Part shown: positions 9,501 to 22,901 of the stretch, one piece after another
How positions within the stretch are numbered: position 1 is the stretch's first letter
Layout of the letters: every line of letters starts with the position of its first letter
Source of the DNA: Deltaproteobacteria bacterium
Lineage (GTDB): Bacteria > Myxococcota > Myxococcia > Myxococcales > 40CM-4-68-19
DNA: 64,000 bases
Direction: 5' to 3'
NCBI GenBank assembly: GCA_005879535.1
Contig: VBKI01000054.1
Coordinates: 1 to 64,000, forward strand
Made by a program: the position numbers and the translations under genes
Notes under the pieces: model-generated
Database searches by the model: none
The model's input: only the letters and a program-made list of their open reading frames with translations
Told to the model about the DNA's origin: nothing

Positions 9501-11106
9501 GCCGGTTATACGGGCCCGGTGAACGGCCTGCATCTGCCGTTCGCGTCGGCGAAGTCGACGTTCCACACGGACGACAGCGGTGGCGGGGCCAGCTTCGCGC
9601 CTCCGGCGGCGCTGACCGAGCTGTGGTCGTTCATCCCGCCGGGCCAGCTGCCCTACGTGTACTCGAACGACGCGATGGTGGACTCGTCGCCGGCGGTGCT
9701 GGACATCTTCGCGGATCTCGACGGAGATGGGATCCGCGAATGGCACACGGTGCTGGTCGCCTCGGCGGGCGGCCACAACCGCGAGCTGTTCGCGCTTGAC
9801 GTGACCAACCCGCTGGCGCCGGCCCTGCTCTGGGACATCCAGTCCAGCTTCGAATCCACCTGACGACACCGGCAAGGCCTTGGTCGTAGGCCAGGAGTCG
9901 TTCCAGTGGCAGAACCACTGCCGCGCCGCCGACGTGAGCGCCTCCACCTGCAAGGCCAGCAACTACAACCTCCCGCCGCTCAGCGACGCGGGGCGCTCCA
10001 CCTCGGGCAAGTTCAACTACGTCCATCTCGGGGCGAGCCAGTCGATCCAGGCGGCGATGCTCCGGCGCGACAACGCCCCCGTGTTCGCCGCTTTCGTCGG
10101 CACGAACGAGCCGGGCGGCAATGGCCTGTACGTCTTCGCCATCGACATCGCCACGGGCGCCAAGCTCTGGGAGTTCAACAATCCGTACGATCCGGCGTCC
10201 GATGCTTCCGGCATGGCCGACGGTCTGGACAACACGGCTCCGGCCGGCGTGACCCTGTTTAGCAAGGCGAACACCAGCCTCATCGATACCGTCTACGCAG
10301 GGGACCTGGAGGGATCGCTCTGGGAGCTCGATGCCGCCGACGGTCTGAGCATGACCTCGTACGGGAACCAGATCGGCTCCTCCTGCACCGCGGCGGGTTC
10401 CTGCAACTTCGCCTTGAGCAACGCGTACGGCTACGACCCGAACTACTACCCGCAGCCCATCACTACGCTGAGCACCATCTTCACCGTCCCGCAGGTGCCC
10501 AGCACGAGCTGGCTTTCGAACTACGGCGGCCAGACGCTGCTCGCCTACGGCACCGCCGGCACCGACAAAGTCAGCTCACTCTCGTACACGGTCACCGGGT
10601 CGGTCCACCTTGTTCCCCTGGCCGCATCCGGCCGGCTCTCCTCGGCAGCCGTGATCGGCCCCCCGTCGCAATTCTCGGTGGCCTCGAGCAAGGGACTGGC
10701 GAAAGAGATCACGGGCTACCCGCAGTACGTCACGAGCGGCGAGCGCCTGTACGGGTCGATCACCGCGGCCGGCGATCACCTGTTCTTCGCCACCACCTCG
10801 GGCTCGGTGACGAACATCGACAGCCGCGGCAGCCTCGGAGGGTCGACCTACAACGTGGACATGACGTCGACGTTCGCGTCGTCGCGCACTGCCCTCGCCA
10901 CCACCGCCGGCGGCGCGGGCGGCGCCGTGCTGGTGGCGACCAACAACAGCGGACAGACGAAGGTCATCACGGTGACGGACCAGACCATCAACGTGTCGTC
11001 GCCGAGCGGCACGCTGAAGCTGACCGCAGCGGCGCCCAACGGCGTCGGGCAGACGCCCACCGGCCTGTTGGGCTGGTTCTTCCGGAACAGCGGCCATGAA
11101 TACTAG
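6507..11106 (+). CDS. pilY1: PilY1/PilC-family type IV pilus tip-associated protein, frameshifted at about 9861
   Basis: Exported protein of about 1,530 residues that would sit at the pilus tip or base and act in adhesion and pilus retraction control. ATG 6507 begins a signal peptide (basic start, hydrophobic core, HAAHA end) after a G-rich ribosome-binding site. The N-terminal part (7575-7935) holds a fibronectin-type segment (PAGTYYYRITAAN). The conserved PilC beta-propeller begins near 9420 (VAYLGGLDGQVHAFYVPG, ELWSFIPPGQLP, DSSPAVLDIF, LFALDVTNPLAP). The frame ends at a TGA at 9861-9863 and resumes as DDTGKALVVGQESFQW to 11106; removing one T at 9861 restores one frame. The gene overlaps pilV by 11 bp. 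The break may be a sequencing error or a real mutation. Confidence 0.85.
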
Positions 11107-11749
11107 GCGGCAGTACGCAGGCTTCTCGCTCATCGAGACGATGGCTTCGTTGGCCATCCTTGCGGTGGCGGCGCTCGGGCTGATGGGCTCGATGGTCGTG
11201 GCCTCCGGCGCGAACTCCATCTCCCGCCGGCGCACGGACATGACCCTGTTCGCGCACTCGCGCATCGAGCGCATCTCCAGCCGGACGCGCAGCAAGGTCC
11301 CCACCGCGACCACCACCACGCCGATCAACTGCACGGCGATGGCGGTCGGCGGCGCCTTCGATCCCAATGCGGATCCGGGCACCGGCGGATGGATGCTCGA
11401 CGTCATCGACGGCAATCCGCCCGCCGGCGGAGGCGCGATTGGCGACGACCTGATGGCGGGTCCCTTGCTGACCGAAGGCGCTGGGAACGGGGTAGACAGC
11501 ACCAACACGCTCTCCAAGCGCGCCTCGTTCGCCGCCGCCTGGTTCGCGGGGACCGACACGGCTGGATGCGGCAGCGCCACCGTGCGCAACGATTCCACGG
11601 TGATGTGCCGCGAGGTGCACATCGAGCCGCTGGACGTGACGAACGCCGGGGTGACGACGTTCATGCTCCGAGTGTGGGTCCGCGTCGTCCAGGGCGGCGT
11701 CCCCTGGCAGAACTCCTATGTCTTGATGCGAGAGGACATCGCCCAATGA
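11096..11749 (+). CDS. pilV: Type IV pilus minor pilin PilV
   Basis: A 217-residue type IV prepilin-like protein. The class III leader MNTRRQYAG is followed by FSLIETMASLAILAVAALG, with prepilin peptidase cleavage expected after Gly9 and the required Glu at mature position 5 (Glu14). Minor pilins of this group prime pilus assembly together with PilW, PilX and PilY1. The start overlaps the end of pilY1 and the stop overlaps the pilW start (ATGA), which implies translational coupling. The globular part has low complexity and two or more Cys, typical of minor pilins. The assignment to PilV rather than another minor pilin rests on the order pilY1-V-W-X and the leader; quite sure. Confidence 0.85.
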   Translation: MNTRRQYAGFSLIETMASLAILAVAALGLMGSMVVASGANSISRRRTDMTLFAHSRIERISSRTRSKVPTATTTTPINCTAMAVGGAFDPNADPGTGGWMLDVIDGNPPAGGGAIGDDLMAGPLLTEGAGNGVDSTNTLSKRASFAAAWFAGTDTAGCGSATVRNDSTVMCREVHIEPLDVTNAGVTTFMLRVWVRVVQGGVPWQNSYVLMREDIAQ

Positions 11750-12915
11750 AACGCGCTCCGCCGGCATCCGGGTTCACGCTGATCGAGATCACCGTCTCCT
11801 CGGCCCTGTTCGCGCTCATCTCTGCCATCGCCCTTTCCATGGTCGTGGGAATGAACAACAGCTCGACGCGGGTACGCGTGGTCGGCGACGCGCAGACGGG
11901 TGGCCGGCTCGGTCTGGAAGGCCTCGCGGCGGACATCCGTGCGGCGGGAGGCGGCGCCGCCAGCGGCCAGGTGGGTATCGCTACCGGGGGTGGGGCGGCC
12001 CGGCGCATCCCCGTGATCTGGACCGGGCCCGCCACGACCGTCACCGCACCCGGCGGCCAGACGATCACTTCCAACTCGCTGTTCATCGTCACCAGCGATT
12101 CGAGCACGGTCGGCATCCCCGCGGATGCGACCGGGATGCAGGGGGTGGTGGTGGCGGCATCGCAGAACGCGCCGCTGACGATCGTCTGTTCCGACGCCAC
12201 CGGCGCCACCGTCGATTGCAGCAACGGGCTGCTGAAGACGCTGAACCCGCTGGTGGTGGGAGATTTCCGCGACGCGGTGTACCTGACCCCGACCGCGCTG
12301 GGCGGACTCCAGAACACGCCGCCGACGCAGCAGCTCACCTACGCCGAGCAGGCAAGCAACGCGTACTCGCCGAGTCCGAAGGCGCCATTCGGCTTCGTGC
12401 CCGGCGCGAACCTGAAGCGCGCGCGGGTGGTCCACTGGTACCTCTGGCAGCCGACCGCCGCCGACACACCGCAGCTGCGGCGGAGCTATCCCGTCCTGAC
12501 GGGAACGGCCCTGGGCGCCGCCTGCGCGAACGGCGACACGCCGTTCCTCGACGAGACGAACGACCTCTCGGGCAACTCGCCCGTCGGCGCGGACATGGGC
12601 GGCGGCGCGATCGAGAGCCTGCAGGTCCGCTACGTCGTCGATGCGGCCGGTACCGACGATCCGACGCAGTTCACGATGCTGAACACCATTGGCGTCTGCG
12701 ACCTGACCGTTCCGGCCACCGTTCGCGAGGTGCGGCTGCAGGTGGTGGCCCGGACGGCGAATCCGGACGTGGACCCGGCCTCGAAGAGCATCAATAACTA
12801 CACCACGCCCGGGTTCGAGGGCGTGTCGCCGTCGGCCAATACCGCCGACGCCTACCCGCGGCGGGCGTTCACTGTCGGAGTGGTGCCGCGAAATCTCCAA
12901 GGGGTCCGCCTGTGA
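11746..12915 (+). CDS. pilW: Type IV pilus minor pilin PilW
   Basis: A 389-residue prepilin-like protein. Leader MKRAPPASG, then FTLIEITVSSALFALIS, with Gly9 cleavage and Glu14 at mature position 5. The C-terminal half carries the PilW-type pattern in which a long beta-rich domain contains IESLQVRYVVD and REVRLQVVARTANPD, as in PilW family members. ATG 11746 overlaps the pilV stop by 4 bp, and its own stop region overlaps the pilX GTG. Length is within the family range. Part of the pilus priming complex at the inner membrane. Confidence 0.85.
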   Translation: MKRAPPASGFTLIEITVSSALFALISAIALSMVVGMNNSSTRVRVVGDAQTGGRLGLEGLAADIRAAGGGAASGQVGIATGGGAARRIPVIWTGPATTVTAPGGQTITSNSLFIVTSDSSTVGIPADATGMQGVVVAASQNAPLTIVCSDATGATVDCSNGLLKTLNPLVVGDFRDAVYLTPTALGGLQNTPPTQQLTYAEQASNAYSPSPKAPFGFVPGANLKRARVVHWYLWQPTAADTPQLRRSYPVLTGTALGAACANGDTPFLDETNDLSGNSPVGADMGGGAIESLQVRYVVDAAGTDDPTQFTMLNTIGVCDLTVPATVREVRLQVVARTANPDVDPASKSINNYTTPGFEGVSPSANTADAYPRRAFTVGVVPRNLQGVRL

Positions 12916-13475
12916 AAGCGCGAAGCGAACGCGGAATGACTCTGCTGATCGTGCTCGGCGTCGTGGTCCTGCTGACCGTGCTGGTCGCGGTGTCGATGTC
13001 GTGGTCGAAGAACGATCGCTCCCGGACGGGCAAGCTGGTCCACAACCTCACCGTGCAGGAGCTCGCCGAGTCGACGCTGCAGTTCGGGCGCGGTTATTAC
13101 GCCCAGAACTACGCGGCCTGGAACACGCACCTCGCCTACTTCGTCTCCGCGCGGACGGTCGCGCAGGTGAAGGCGGACCATCCGGAGCTGATGATGCAGC
13201 TCCCTGCCGGCACCGGGTATGACTGCTTCACCTACGCCAAGGACGACGTCGACGAGTTGCCGCCGGCGGTCAACAATCCCGCCGTCGACAACAACCTGAG
13301 CATCTTCGTCGGAGCGTTCTGCCTGGAGCAGTCGCCACCGCCTGGCCGCGCGGCGCTGCAGGCGGAGCTGACGTCCCCGCTCGAGCTCAACCCCGCCGGC
13401 CGCTCCTGCGCCTCGCAGTTCAGCGGCGGCACCCAGGGCGTCAGCAACTGCAGCACGGCCGTCGGCTTTCGCTGA
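12912..13475 (+). CDS. pilX: Type IV pilus assembly protein PilX-like
   Basis: A 187-residue protein with a short basic leader ending in Gly8, then MTLLIVLGVVVLLTVLVAVS, one long N-terminal membrane helix. Unlike PilV and PilW it lacks Glu at mature position 5, as is common in PilX-type minor pilins. The rest is soluble and includes paired Cys, one in GAFCLEQ and one in GRSCASQF. The GTG start (12912) overlaps the pilW stop (GTGA). As the last gene of the operon it would form part of the priming complex with PilV, PilW and PilY1. No PilE or FimT is seen after it. PilX is assigned from position and leader type; moderately sure. Confidence 0.75.
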   Translation: MKARSERGMTLLIVLGVVVLLTVLVAVSMSWSKNDRSRTGKLVHNLTVQELAESTLQFGRGYYAQNYAAWNTHLAYFVSARTVAQVKADHPELMMQLPAGTGYDCFTYAKDDVDELPPAVNNPAVDNNLSIFVGAFCLEQSPPPGRAALQAELTSPLELNPAGRSCASQFSGGTQGVSNCSTAVGFR

Positions 13476-13582
13476 TCCCAACCTTCTCTCGCACTTCCTC
13501 GGACATCCGCGCACGAGGTGGGCATCGCCGTTGACGCTGCCAGGCACGGGCGCTATGACCCGCGGTCTGCCAGGATGTCCTT

Positions 13583-13667
13583 GCGAGGGTGGCGGAACTG
13601 GCAGACGCGCAGGCCTTAGAAGCCTGTGGGGCAACCCGTGCGGGTTCGATTCCCGCCTCTCGCACCA
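13583..13667 (+). tRNA. tRNA-Leu (anticodon TAG)
   Basis: The acceptor stem GCGAGGG pairs with CCTCTCGC near the 3' end, where CCA is encoded (13665-13667). The anticodon loop CTTAGAA gives TAG, reading CUA leucine codons. A long variable arm (TGTGGGGCAACCCGTG) and the T loop GGTTCGATTCC are visible, as expected of a class II leucine tRNA. Confidence 0.95.
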
Positions 13668-13694
13668 TCTCTGTTCGCGCAAGGAGCGGCATCC

Positions 13695-14984
13695 GTGGTC
13701 CAGTCGAGGGTCGAAGATCTCAGTCCGGTGGTGAAGAAGGTTTCGGTGGAGGTCACCCCGGACCGCGTCAAGGACGCGCTGGACCACGCCTTCACCTCCG
13801 TCTCGCGCACGGTCAAGCTGAAGGGCTACCGGCAAGGCCACGTGCCCCGGCGCCTGGTCGAGCGGTATTTCGGCGACGACGTGAAGAAGGACGTGGCGCA
13901 GAAGCTCGTCACCGGCTCGATCCACGAGGCGCTCGCCGAGCACCAGCTCGATCCCGTCGCTCCGCCGAGGGTGGAGAATGGCTCCGTCGAGCCGGGACAG
14001 CCCTTCAAGTACACCGCCACCGTCGAGGTGCGGCCGCGGGTGGAGCCCAAGGACTACGAAGGCCTGAGCATTCCGAAGATCGAGGCGGTGGTCACCGACG
14101 CGCAGGTCGAGGAGCGCATCGAAGAGATCCGCTCGAATCAGGCCATGTTCGTTCCGGTGGAAGGCCGCGACGTGGCGGAAGCCGGAGACTTCATCTCCGC
14201 GGACTACGAAGGGTCGGTTGACGGTGCGCCGCTGCGCGGGGCCAAGCGCGAAGGGGTGCTGCTGGAGGTCGCGCCCGGATCCCTGCTCGAGAACAAGGCC
14301 GAGGGTCTGCTCGGGGCGCGCGTGGGCGAGACCCGGGAGCTGGGTGTCTCGTTCCCCGCCGAGTACGCCGTCGAGGAGCTGAGGGGCAAGGACGGGCGGT
14401 TCAAGGTCGCGGTGAAGGGCTTGAAGAAGCGCGAGGTGCCGGCGCTCGATGACGCCTTCGTGCAGGATCTGGGAGGCGAACAGAAGACGCTGTCCGATCT
14501 TCGTGCGAAGATCCGCGGCGAGATGGAGCAGCAGAAGAAAGACCGCGCCGAAGGCGACCAGCGCGAGGCCGTCCTCAGCGCTCTGGTGGCGAAGAACCCC
14601 ATCGAGGCGCCTCCGGCTTTGGTCGAGCGGAACGTCGACGCGATGCTGCAGGGGATGCTGGAGGGCTTCATGCGCCGCGGCATCGACCCGCGCCAGCTCG
14701 GGCTCAACCTCGACAGGATGCGCGACGAGCTCCGCCAGCGTGCGCTCCTGGAAGTGAAAGGTTATCTGCTGCTCGAAGCCATCGCCGAGAAGGAAAAGAT
14801 CGACGCCACGGAGGAAGACCTGGCGAGGCATTTCGACAAGCTGGCCCTGGACCTGAAGCAGCCGGCCGAGAAGATCCGTGCCGCCTTCCGCCGGCAGGAC
14901 TCGCTCGACAGCCTGAAAGCTCGCCTCCGGCAGGACAAGGCGCTTGCTTTCCTGCTGTCGAAGGCCAACTTCACCGCCGCCTAG
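13695..14984 (+). CDS. tig: Trigger factor (ribosome-associated chaperone and prolyl isomerase)
   Basis: Cytosolic chaperone that docks at the ribosomal exit tunnel and folds nascent chains. At 429 residues it has the usual length. The N-terminal ribosome-binding domain holds the family signature [17 protein letters not shown] in place of the usual GFRxGKVP, so the ribosome-contact lysine region is slightly altered. The FKBP-type PPIase domain is central ([15 protein letters not shown]) and the helical C-terminal domain follows. GTG 13695 is chosen because AAGGAG (13681-13686) sits 8 nt upstream; frames reaching back into the tRNA are not credible. It lies 14 bp before clpP, the usual tig-clpP-clpX order. 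Confidence 0.95.
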   Translation: MVQSRVEDLSPVVKKVSVEVTPDRVKDALDHAFTSVSRTVKLKGYRQGHVPRRLVERYFGDDVKKDVAQKLVTGSIHEALAEHQLDPVAPPRVENGSVEPGQPFKYTATVEVRPRVEPKDYEGLSIPKIEAVVTDAQVEERIEEIRSNQAMFVPVEGRDVAEAGDFISADYEGSVDGAPLRGAKREGVLLEVAPGSLLENKAEGLLGARVGETRELGVSFPAEYAVEELRGKDGRFKVAVKGLKKREVPALDDAFVQDLGGEQKTLSDLRAKIRGEMEQQKKDRAEGDQREAVLSALVAKNPIEAPPALVERNVDAMLQGMLEGFMRRGIDPRQLGLNLDRMRDELRQRALLEVKGYLLLEAIAEKEKIDATEEDLARHFDKLALDLKQPAEKIRAAFRRQDSLDSLKARLRQDKALAFLLSKANFTAA

Positions 14985-14998
14985 AGGAGCACGCGCAA

Positions 14999-15604
14999 AT
15001 GGCAATGATCCCCTACCCAACCGTGATCGAGCAGACGCACCGAGGCGAGCGGGCGTACGACCTGTACAGCCGGCTGCTCAAGGACCGCATCGTCTTCCTC
15101 GGGACGCCGGTGGACGACGACGTGGCGAACATCATCGTTGCGCAGATGCTGTTCCTCGAGTCGGAAGATCCGGACAAGGACATCAACCTCTACATCAACA
15201 GCCCCGGCGGGTCGGTGACATCGGGTCTCGCGATCTACGACACCATGCAGTACGTGAAGTGTCAGGTGTCGACCATCTGCATGGGCCAGGCGGCGTCGAT
15301 GGGCGCGCTGCTGCTGGCGGCGGGGGCGAGAGGAAAGCGCTACTCGCTGCCGCACTCGCGGATCATGATCCACCAGCCCTCCGGCGGCTTCGGCGGACAG
15401 GCGAGCGACATCGAGCTGCATGCGAAGGAGATCCTGCGGCTGAAGGCGAAACTGAACGAAATCATGCAGAAGCACACCGGGCAGCCGCTCGATCGGATCG
15501 AAAAAGATACCGATCGCGACTACTTCATGGGGGCAGGAGAAGCCAAGGAGTACGGGCTGATTGACGAGGTCGTCATCAAGAAACCGGCCGGCGGGCTGAA
15601 GTAA
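14999..15604 (+). CDS. clpP: ATP-dependent Clp protease proteolytic subunit
   Basis: Serine protease that assembles into a double heptamer and degrades substrates unfolded by ClpX. At 201 residues it has the family length. The triad is visible: Ser100 in GQAASMGA, His125 in RIMIHQP and Asp174 in DRDYFMG. The substrate-clamping glycine loop INSPGGSV is present. GAGGAG-type sequence (14985-14990) precedes ATG 14999. It forms an operon with tig upstream and clpX 29 bp downstream. Confidence 0.97.
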   Translation: MAMIPYPTVIEQTHRGERAYDLYSRLLKDRIVFLGTPVDDDVANIIVAQMLFLESEDPDKDINLYINSPGGSVTSGLAIYDTMQYVKCQVSTICMGQAASMGALLLAAGARGKRYSLPHSRIMIHQPSGGFGGQASDIELHAKEILRLKAKLNEIMQKHTGQPLDRIEKDTDRDYFMGAGEAKEYGLIDEVVIKKPAGGLK

Positions 15605-15633
15605 GGTTAAATTCAGTGGGCCGGGGAGGTTGA

Positions 15634-16865
<1,232 letters not shown>

Positions 16866-17005
16866 GCGCACCTACCTGCGCGCGCGGCGGGAATTCCGGA
16901 CCCCCGCGCACCCGTTGAAAGAGTGCGAGAGTTTGAATGACTTCACCGGACTGAAGCGGTACGCTTCGCGGACGGCGCAGCCGACTTCCGGAGGGCACGA
17001 TCTCA

Positions 17006-19438
<2,433 letters not shown>

Positions 19439-19509
19439 TCACCCGGCTGGACAGGCTGGGGCTCGCCCGGCCGATCTACGGGCGTCCGGCGCAGCCTGAT
19501 TCGTGCCCC

Positions 19510-20061
19510 GTGCGCAAGCTCGGTGGCATGGAAAAGCTGGCCGCAAAGAACGCCACGAAGGTGATCGACCTGCTCAACGAGCGGCTTGCATTCGAGCGCT
19601 CCGGGGTGAAGCTCTACGACACGCTGCTGGGGCGCCTCCGCGCGACCGAGGATCGGACGCTGAAGGCCTTCCTCGGCGACGTGAAGGAACACCGCGAAGA
19701 AGAGAAAGAGCACGAGGAGTGGCTCGAGGGGCAGATCCGCGCCCTCGGCGGCGACGCGCACGCGCCGACGGAGCGTTCGGTGCTGGTGCAGGCGGAGTCG
19801 GAAGGCGTCGAGCGCGTCATGCGGCGCGACGACAGCATCCTGCACGATTTCCACGCGCTGCTCACTGCCGAGCTGGCGGACAACGCGGGGTGGGACCTGC
19901 TCGTGCAGATCGCGGACGAGTTCGGCGACTCCGAGGCGAAGAAGCAGTTCAAGAAGAGGCTCCACGAGGAGGAGAAGCACCTGCTCTTCGTGCGCCGGAC
20001 GCTGCTCGAGCTGACCAAGAGGGACGTCAGCGTTCCGCCGCCATCCGCGCCGGCGGATTGA
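19510..20061 (+). CDS. Ferritin-like four-helix protein
   Basis: A 183-residue, nearly all-helical protein. Acidic and His residues are placed as in diiron ferritin-like or rubrerythrin-like folds: NERLAFERSGVKLYD in helix 1, KEHREEEKEHEEW in helix 2, DFHALLTAELADN in helix 3 and HEEEKHLLFVRRTL in helix 4. It may store iron or use it against peroxide; the reaction cannot be inferred. The start could be GTG 19510 or ATG 19528, and neither has a strong ribosome-binding site. Its last 35 bp overlap the convergent gene at 20027. Confidence 0.65.
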   Translation: MRKLGGMEKLAAKNATKVIDLLNERLAFERSGVKLYDTLLGRLRATEDRTLKAFLGDVKEHREEEKEHEEWLEGQIRALGGDAHAPTERSVLVQAESEGVERVMRRDDSILHDFHALLTAELADNAGWDLLVQIADEFGDSEAKKQFKKRLHEEEKHLLFVRRTLLELTKRDVSVPPPSAPAD

Positions 20062-20743
20062 GTCCGAGCTCCCAGAGCTGGCGGCCCTTGAGGGTTCCAA
20101 ACGGGGCACGCTCGCGGACGATGCGCGCGATCGCGAGGCAGAGGACGTCCACGGGTAGCGGCCGCAGATCGTCGGAGACGCCGCGCAGCGGTGACAGTTT
20201 TCCGAGGAACTGGAAGGCCGCGGCGACGAGCGGCGGAGGTTTGCGCTGCGCGCCATGGCTCGGGTGAGAGGGCGAGCCGCGCGTGTCCAGGAAGGACGGC
20301 CGCAGGATGGTGTGCGGCAGGCCGCTCCCGCGCACCGCCTCTTCCGCCTTGAACTTCCAGCCGAGGTAGCCGGAGCCGGGTTTCGCGCCGAGCGAAGAGA
20401 CGAGGACGAAGTGGCGCGGCTCGGGGAGCGGCGCGCGTCGGGCGGACTCGAGGAGCTGGACCACCGGCCGGTAGTCGGAGCTCTCGTACGTATCTCCGGC
20501 GGCGAATCTCCTCCGCGTCGTTCCCACCAGGCAGACCACGGAGTGCGCTCTCGCCATCTGCTCGTCGAGCCGCGCTGTATCGGAGAGATCCGCGATCAGC
20601 GCGCGGTGGTCCTTCCCCAGCGGATGATGCTCCGCGGTCTTCGGGCGGACGTGTGGGATGACCGCGAAGTGCGACTCGCGCAGGTAGGGGACCAGCACGC
20701 TGCCTACCGCGCCCGTGGCGCCGGCGACGAACACCGTCTTCAC
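20027..20743 (-). CDS. NAD(P)-binding atypical SDR, NmrA/HTATIP2-like
   Basis: A 238-residue Rossmann protein. The N-terminal dinucleotide-binding motif is GATGAVGSVLVPYL (residues 8-21). HFVLVSSLGAKPGSG and YLGWKFKAEEAVRGSGLPHTILRP match atypical short-chain dehydrogenases that sense NADP(H) or act as epimerases or quinone reductases. The usual catalytic Tyr-x-x-x-Lys is represented by YLGWKFK. GTG 20743 is the start; no clear Shine-Dalgarno sequence is seen. It may be cotranscribed with the DUF2330 gene upstream on the same strand (14 bp apart). Substrate unknown. Confidence 0.75.
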   Translation of the reverse strand: MKTVFVAGATGAVGSVLVPYLRESHFAVIPHVRPKTAEHHPLGKDHRALIADLSDTARLDEQMARAHSVVCLVGTTRRRFAAGDTYESSDYRPVVQLLESARRAPLPEPRHFVLVSSLGAKPGSGYLGWKFKAEEAVRGSGLPHTILRPSFLDTRGSPSHPSHGAQRKPPPLVAAAFQFLGKLSPLRGVSDDLRPLPVDVLCLAIARIVRERAPFGTLKGRQLWELGLNPPARMAAER

Positions 20744-20757
20744 GGAGGGAACCTACA

Positions 20758-22074
20758 TCAGCGCCAGAGCTTCCTCCACCAGGGCATCTCCTCCTGGCTT
20801 GGCGCGTCTTCGCCCATCCGCTGGTGGATGCGGGACATCTCCCAGCCGGTGAGCGACGCCAGCGTCTCGGCCTCCTTGCGGCGGCGCTCGACGAGCTGCT
20901 CGCGATAGGCGCTCGCTCCGGAGCAGGAGCCGTTGCCGCGCCAGGGATGCCGGATGACGTAGCGGCCCTGGAAGTTCTGCTGATAGCCGGTCTCCTGGAA
21001 CATCAGGTCTTCGGGAAAATGCTCCGCGTCGTAGCGGAGATGGAGCCGGGTCAGCGTCACGGGCACACCGCCGGGAGCAGTGCGCGAAATATCATCCGGG
21101 ACCCAGAACACCCCGAGCTGCCGCAGCTCGTCCGTGGAGAGCGGTGGCGCCGCGCAGGGATCGCAGAACCCCATGTTCCAGACGTACTCGGTGGCGACAG
21201 CCCGGCGTCCGTGCTCGCGCCAGCTCTTCGCGAAGGTTTCCTTGTAGAATTCGCCGAACTCCTTCTGCACGAACTCTGGAACCTCGACGTCGCTGGGGAT
21301 CTTCACCGTCTGGTAGTTGCTCGATTCCACGCGACCGTCGCGGGTGAGAGCGTAGACGATCAAGTCCTGCGGGCCGTCGGCGTTCGCCATCCCGAGGCGG
21401 ATGGGGAGCATGAACTTCGGCGACTCGAAGGCGATCTGGATCGGGCGCAGCTCCTGGTAGCCGCTCTTGCGCTGCTCCTTGAGGTTGACGCGCGCGACGA
21501 AGAACTTCATCTGCTGCCGGACGTACGGCGCAAGCGCCGCCGCGGCCGGGGCGGGGATGCGGTAGCCGCTCTGGCGCAGCCAGATCTCCAGCCCCTGCGA
21601 TTGCGTGGCGGAGAGCAGGACGATGTCGTACTCGCCCACGGTGTACGCGGCTTCCACGGTGACTCCGAGGACGTTCGCGGTCCCGGCAGCGACGTCGCGC
21701 ATCTTCGTCGCGGGCGCCACTGCCATGGGCCAGACGGACCGGCGCGCGATCATGCACGGATCCCCATCGGTGTACTCGACCAGCCGCGGCGCGGAGTAAG
21801 CGTCGAGGCGCTCGAGCAGCCGTCGCTCGCCGACGTGGATCTGTTCGCGGGTGAGGACGGACGGCACCGGAACGACGAGGGCAAACTCGTCCATTTCGCC
21901 CTTGAAGTCGTTGCCCATGGTGATGACGGTGCGGTTGCCGTCGCGGACGATGGCGACCTGGGAGGACTTGTTGAAGAGCTGGCTGTCCGCCTTGCCTACG
22001 AAGAAGCCGCAGAAGGCGTGGGCGGGAGCGGCGGCGGTCAGGGCGACGGCAAGAGCGCAGGCTGCGGTGCGCAT
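20758..22074 (-). CDS. Exported DUF2330 domain protein
   Basis: A 438-residue protein with a signal peptide (basic MRTAA, hydrophobic core, APAHA end) and a mature start FCGFFVGKAD. The body holds conserved DUF2330 features such as ALVVPVPSVLTREQIHVG, GEYDIVLLSATQSQGLE and KFFVARVNL. No enzymatic motif is visible. ATG 22074 is chosen because AGGAGA lies 8 nt upstream and the signal peptide begins there; a much longer open frame extends upstream but reads the overlapping gene in the wrong frame. It overlaps the RnfD-like gene by 37 bp, so the two are coupled. Pairing of DUF2330 with RnfD-like proteins hints at a membrane redox or assembly role, inferred only. Confidence 0.8.
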   Translation of the reverse strand: MRTAACALAVALTAAAPAHAFCGFFVGKADSQLFNKSSQVAIVRDGNRTVITMGNDFKGEMDEFALVVPVPSVLTREQIHVGERRLLERLDAYSAPRLVEYTDGDPCMIARRSVWPMAVAPATKMRDVAAGTANVLGVTVEAAYTVGEYDIVLLSATQSQGLEIWLRQSGYRIPAPAAAALAPYVRQQMKFFVARVNLKEQRKSGYQELRPIQIAFESPKFMLPIRLGMANADGPQDLIVYALTRDGRVESSNYQTVKIPSDVEVPEFVQKEFGEFYKETFAKSWREHGRRAVATEYVWNMGFCDPCAAPPLSTDELRQLGVFWVPDDISRTAPGGVPVTLTRLHLRYDAEHFPEDLMFQETGYQQNFQGRYVIRHPWRGNGSCSGASAYREQLVERRRKEAETLASLTGWEMSRIHQRMGEDAPSQEEMPWWRKLWR

Positions 22075-22844
22075 GCGGGTTTCTCCTGTTTGGTTTCGGT
22101 GAGCGCGTCGAGGAGCGGCGTGAGCGGAGCGCAGAGGAAGAGCGCCCAGACGATGGGGTTCTGGATGGAGCGCAGCGAGAGCATGAAGGCGACGGCCGCA
22201 ACGATGGCGGCGAACGCCAGGCGCGCCGACCGCGACCGCGGCGTGGTCTTCGGGTCGGAGATCATGAAGAAGGTGAAGAGCAGCAGGCTGCCGGAAGCGA
22301 GCTGGTGCAGCAGGACCTCGGGGCGCTGGCCGAGGTACTGGATGCGGGCGGCGCGCAGCAGGATCCAGCTCGCGAGAAAGGCGAGGCTCACGTCGGCGCG
22401 GAAGGCGCGATGGGCAACGGCGAGACCGAGAGCGAGGATCCAGAGCAAGAACAGGCCGCTCTCGCCCCACTGCGTCGGCGAGCACCAGGCGCGCGGCGTC
22501 AGCAGCATCAGACAGCAAAGGCCGAAGTTTGCCGGATTGAAGAAGTGTCGGCCACGGATGCGCAGCGCGTACTTGCTGCCGATGGCAAGAACGCCGGCCA
22601 GCGGCGGCACCCACCAGGAGCCGGCGCGGAGCAGCAGCGTGAGGCCGAAGCTGGTGATGATTGGCGAGAGCAGGCCGGCGTGAGGAAGATTGAGGAGTCG
22701 CTCGCAGGCGAGTTGGGTCCCGAGGCACGCGGCGAACAGTAGCGGCGCGTGCCAGATGGGGAAGTCGCGCGCGGTCAAACCGAGGAGCAGGAAGCTGCAG
22801 AGAAAGGCGATCTGCAGCCACCGCGGGTCCTTGGGCAGGCGCAT
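22038..22844 (-). CDS. RnfD/NqrB-like integral membrane protein
   Basis: A 268-residue protein with about nine hydrophobic segments. Family marks are RGRHFFNPANFGL, LLTPRAWCSPTQWG and the FFMISDPKTTP stretch, near which RnfD and NqrB carry covalent FMN on a threonine. It is shorter than true RnfD (about 350) and has no other Rnf or Nqr subunit nearby, so a complete electron-transfer complex is not shown. It precedes and overlaps the DUF2330 gene. It probably acts with that exported partner at the inner membrane. Moderate confidence in family, low in function. Confidence 0.75.
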   Translation of the reverse strand: MRLPKDPRWLQIAFLCSFLLLGLTARDFPIWHAPLLFAACLGTQLACERLLNLPHAGLLSPIITSFGLTLLLRAGSWWVPPLAGVLAIGSKYALRIRGRHFFNPANFGLCCLMLLTPRAWCSPTQWGESGLFLLWILALGLAVAHRAFRADVSLAFLASWILLRAARIQYLGQRPEVLLHQLASGSLLLFTFFMISDPKTTPRSRSARLAFAAIVAAVAFMLSLRSIQNPIVWALFLCAPLTPLLDALTETKQEKPACAPQPALLPSP

Positions 22845-22901
22845 GACACTGCGGAACGCACAGGCTTCGCCCGGGATCTAAGATGCGCGTATGAGGGCGG
22901 G

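Noticed and set aside
12852-15020. Minus-strand open frame of 722 codons across pilX, the tRNA and tig
   Set aside because: Crosses three well-supported genes, and no conserved motif is visible. Antisense shadow.
16953-16967. GAAGCG-GTA-CGCTTC inverted repeat before lon
   Set aside because: Too short and without conserved context to call a terminator or operator. No heat-shock promoter with correct spacing was found nearby.
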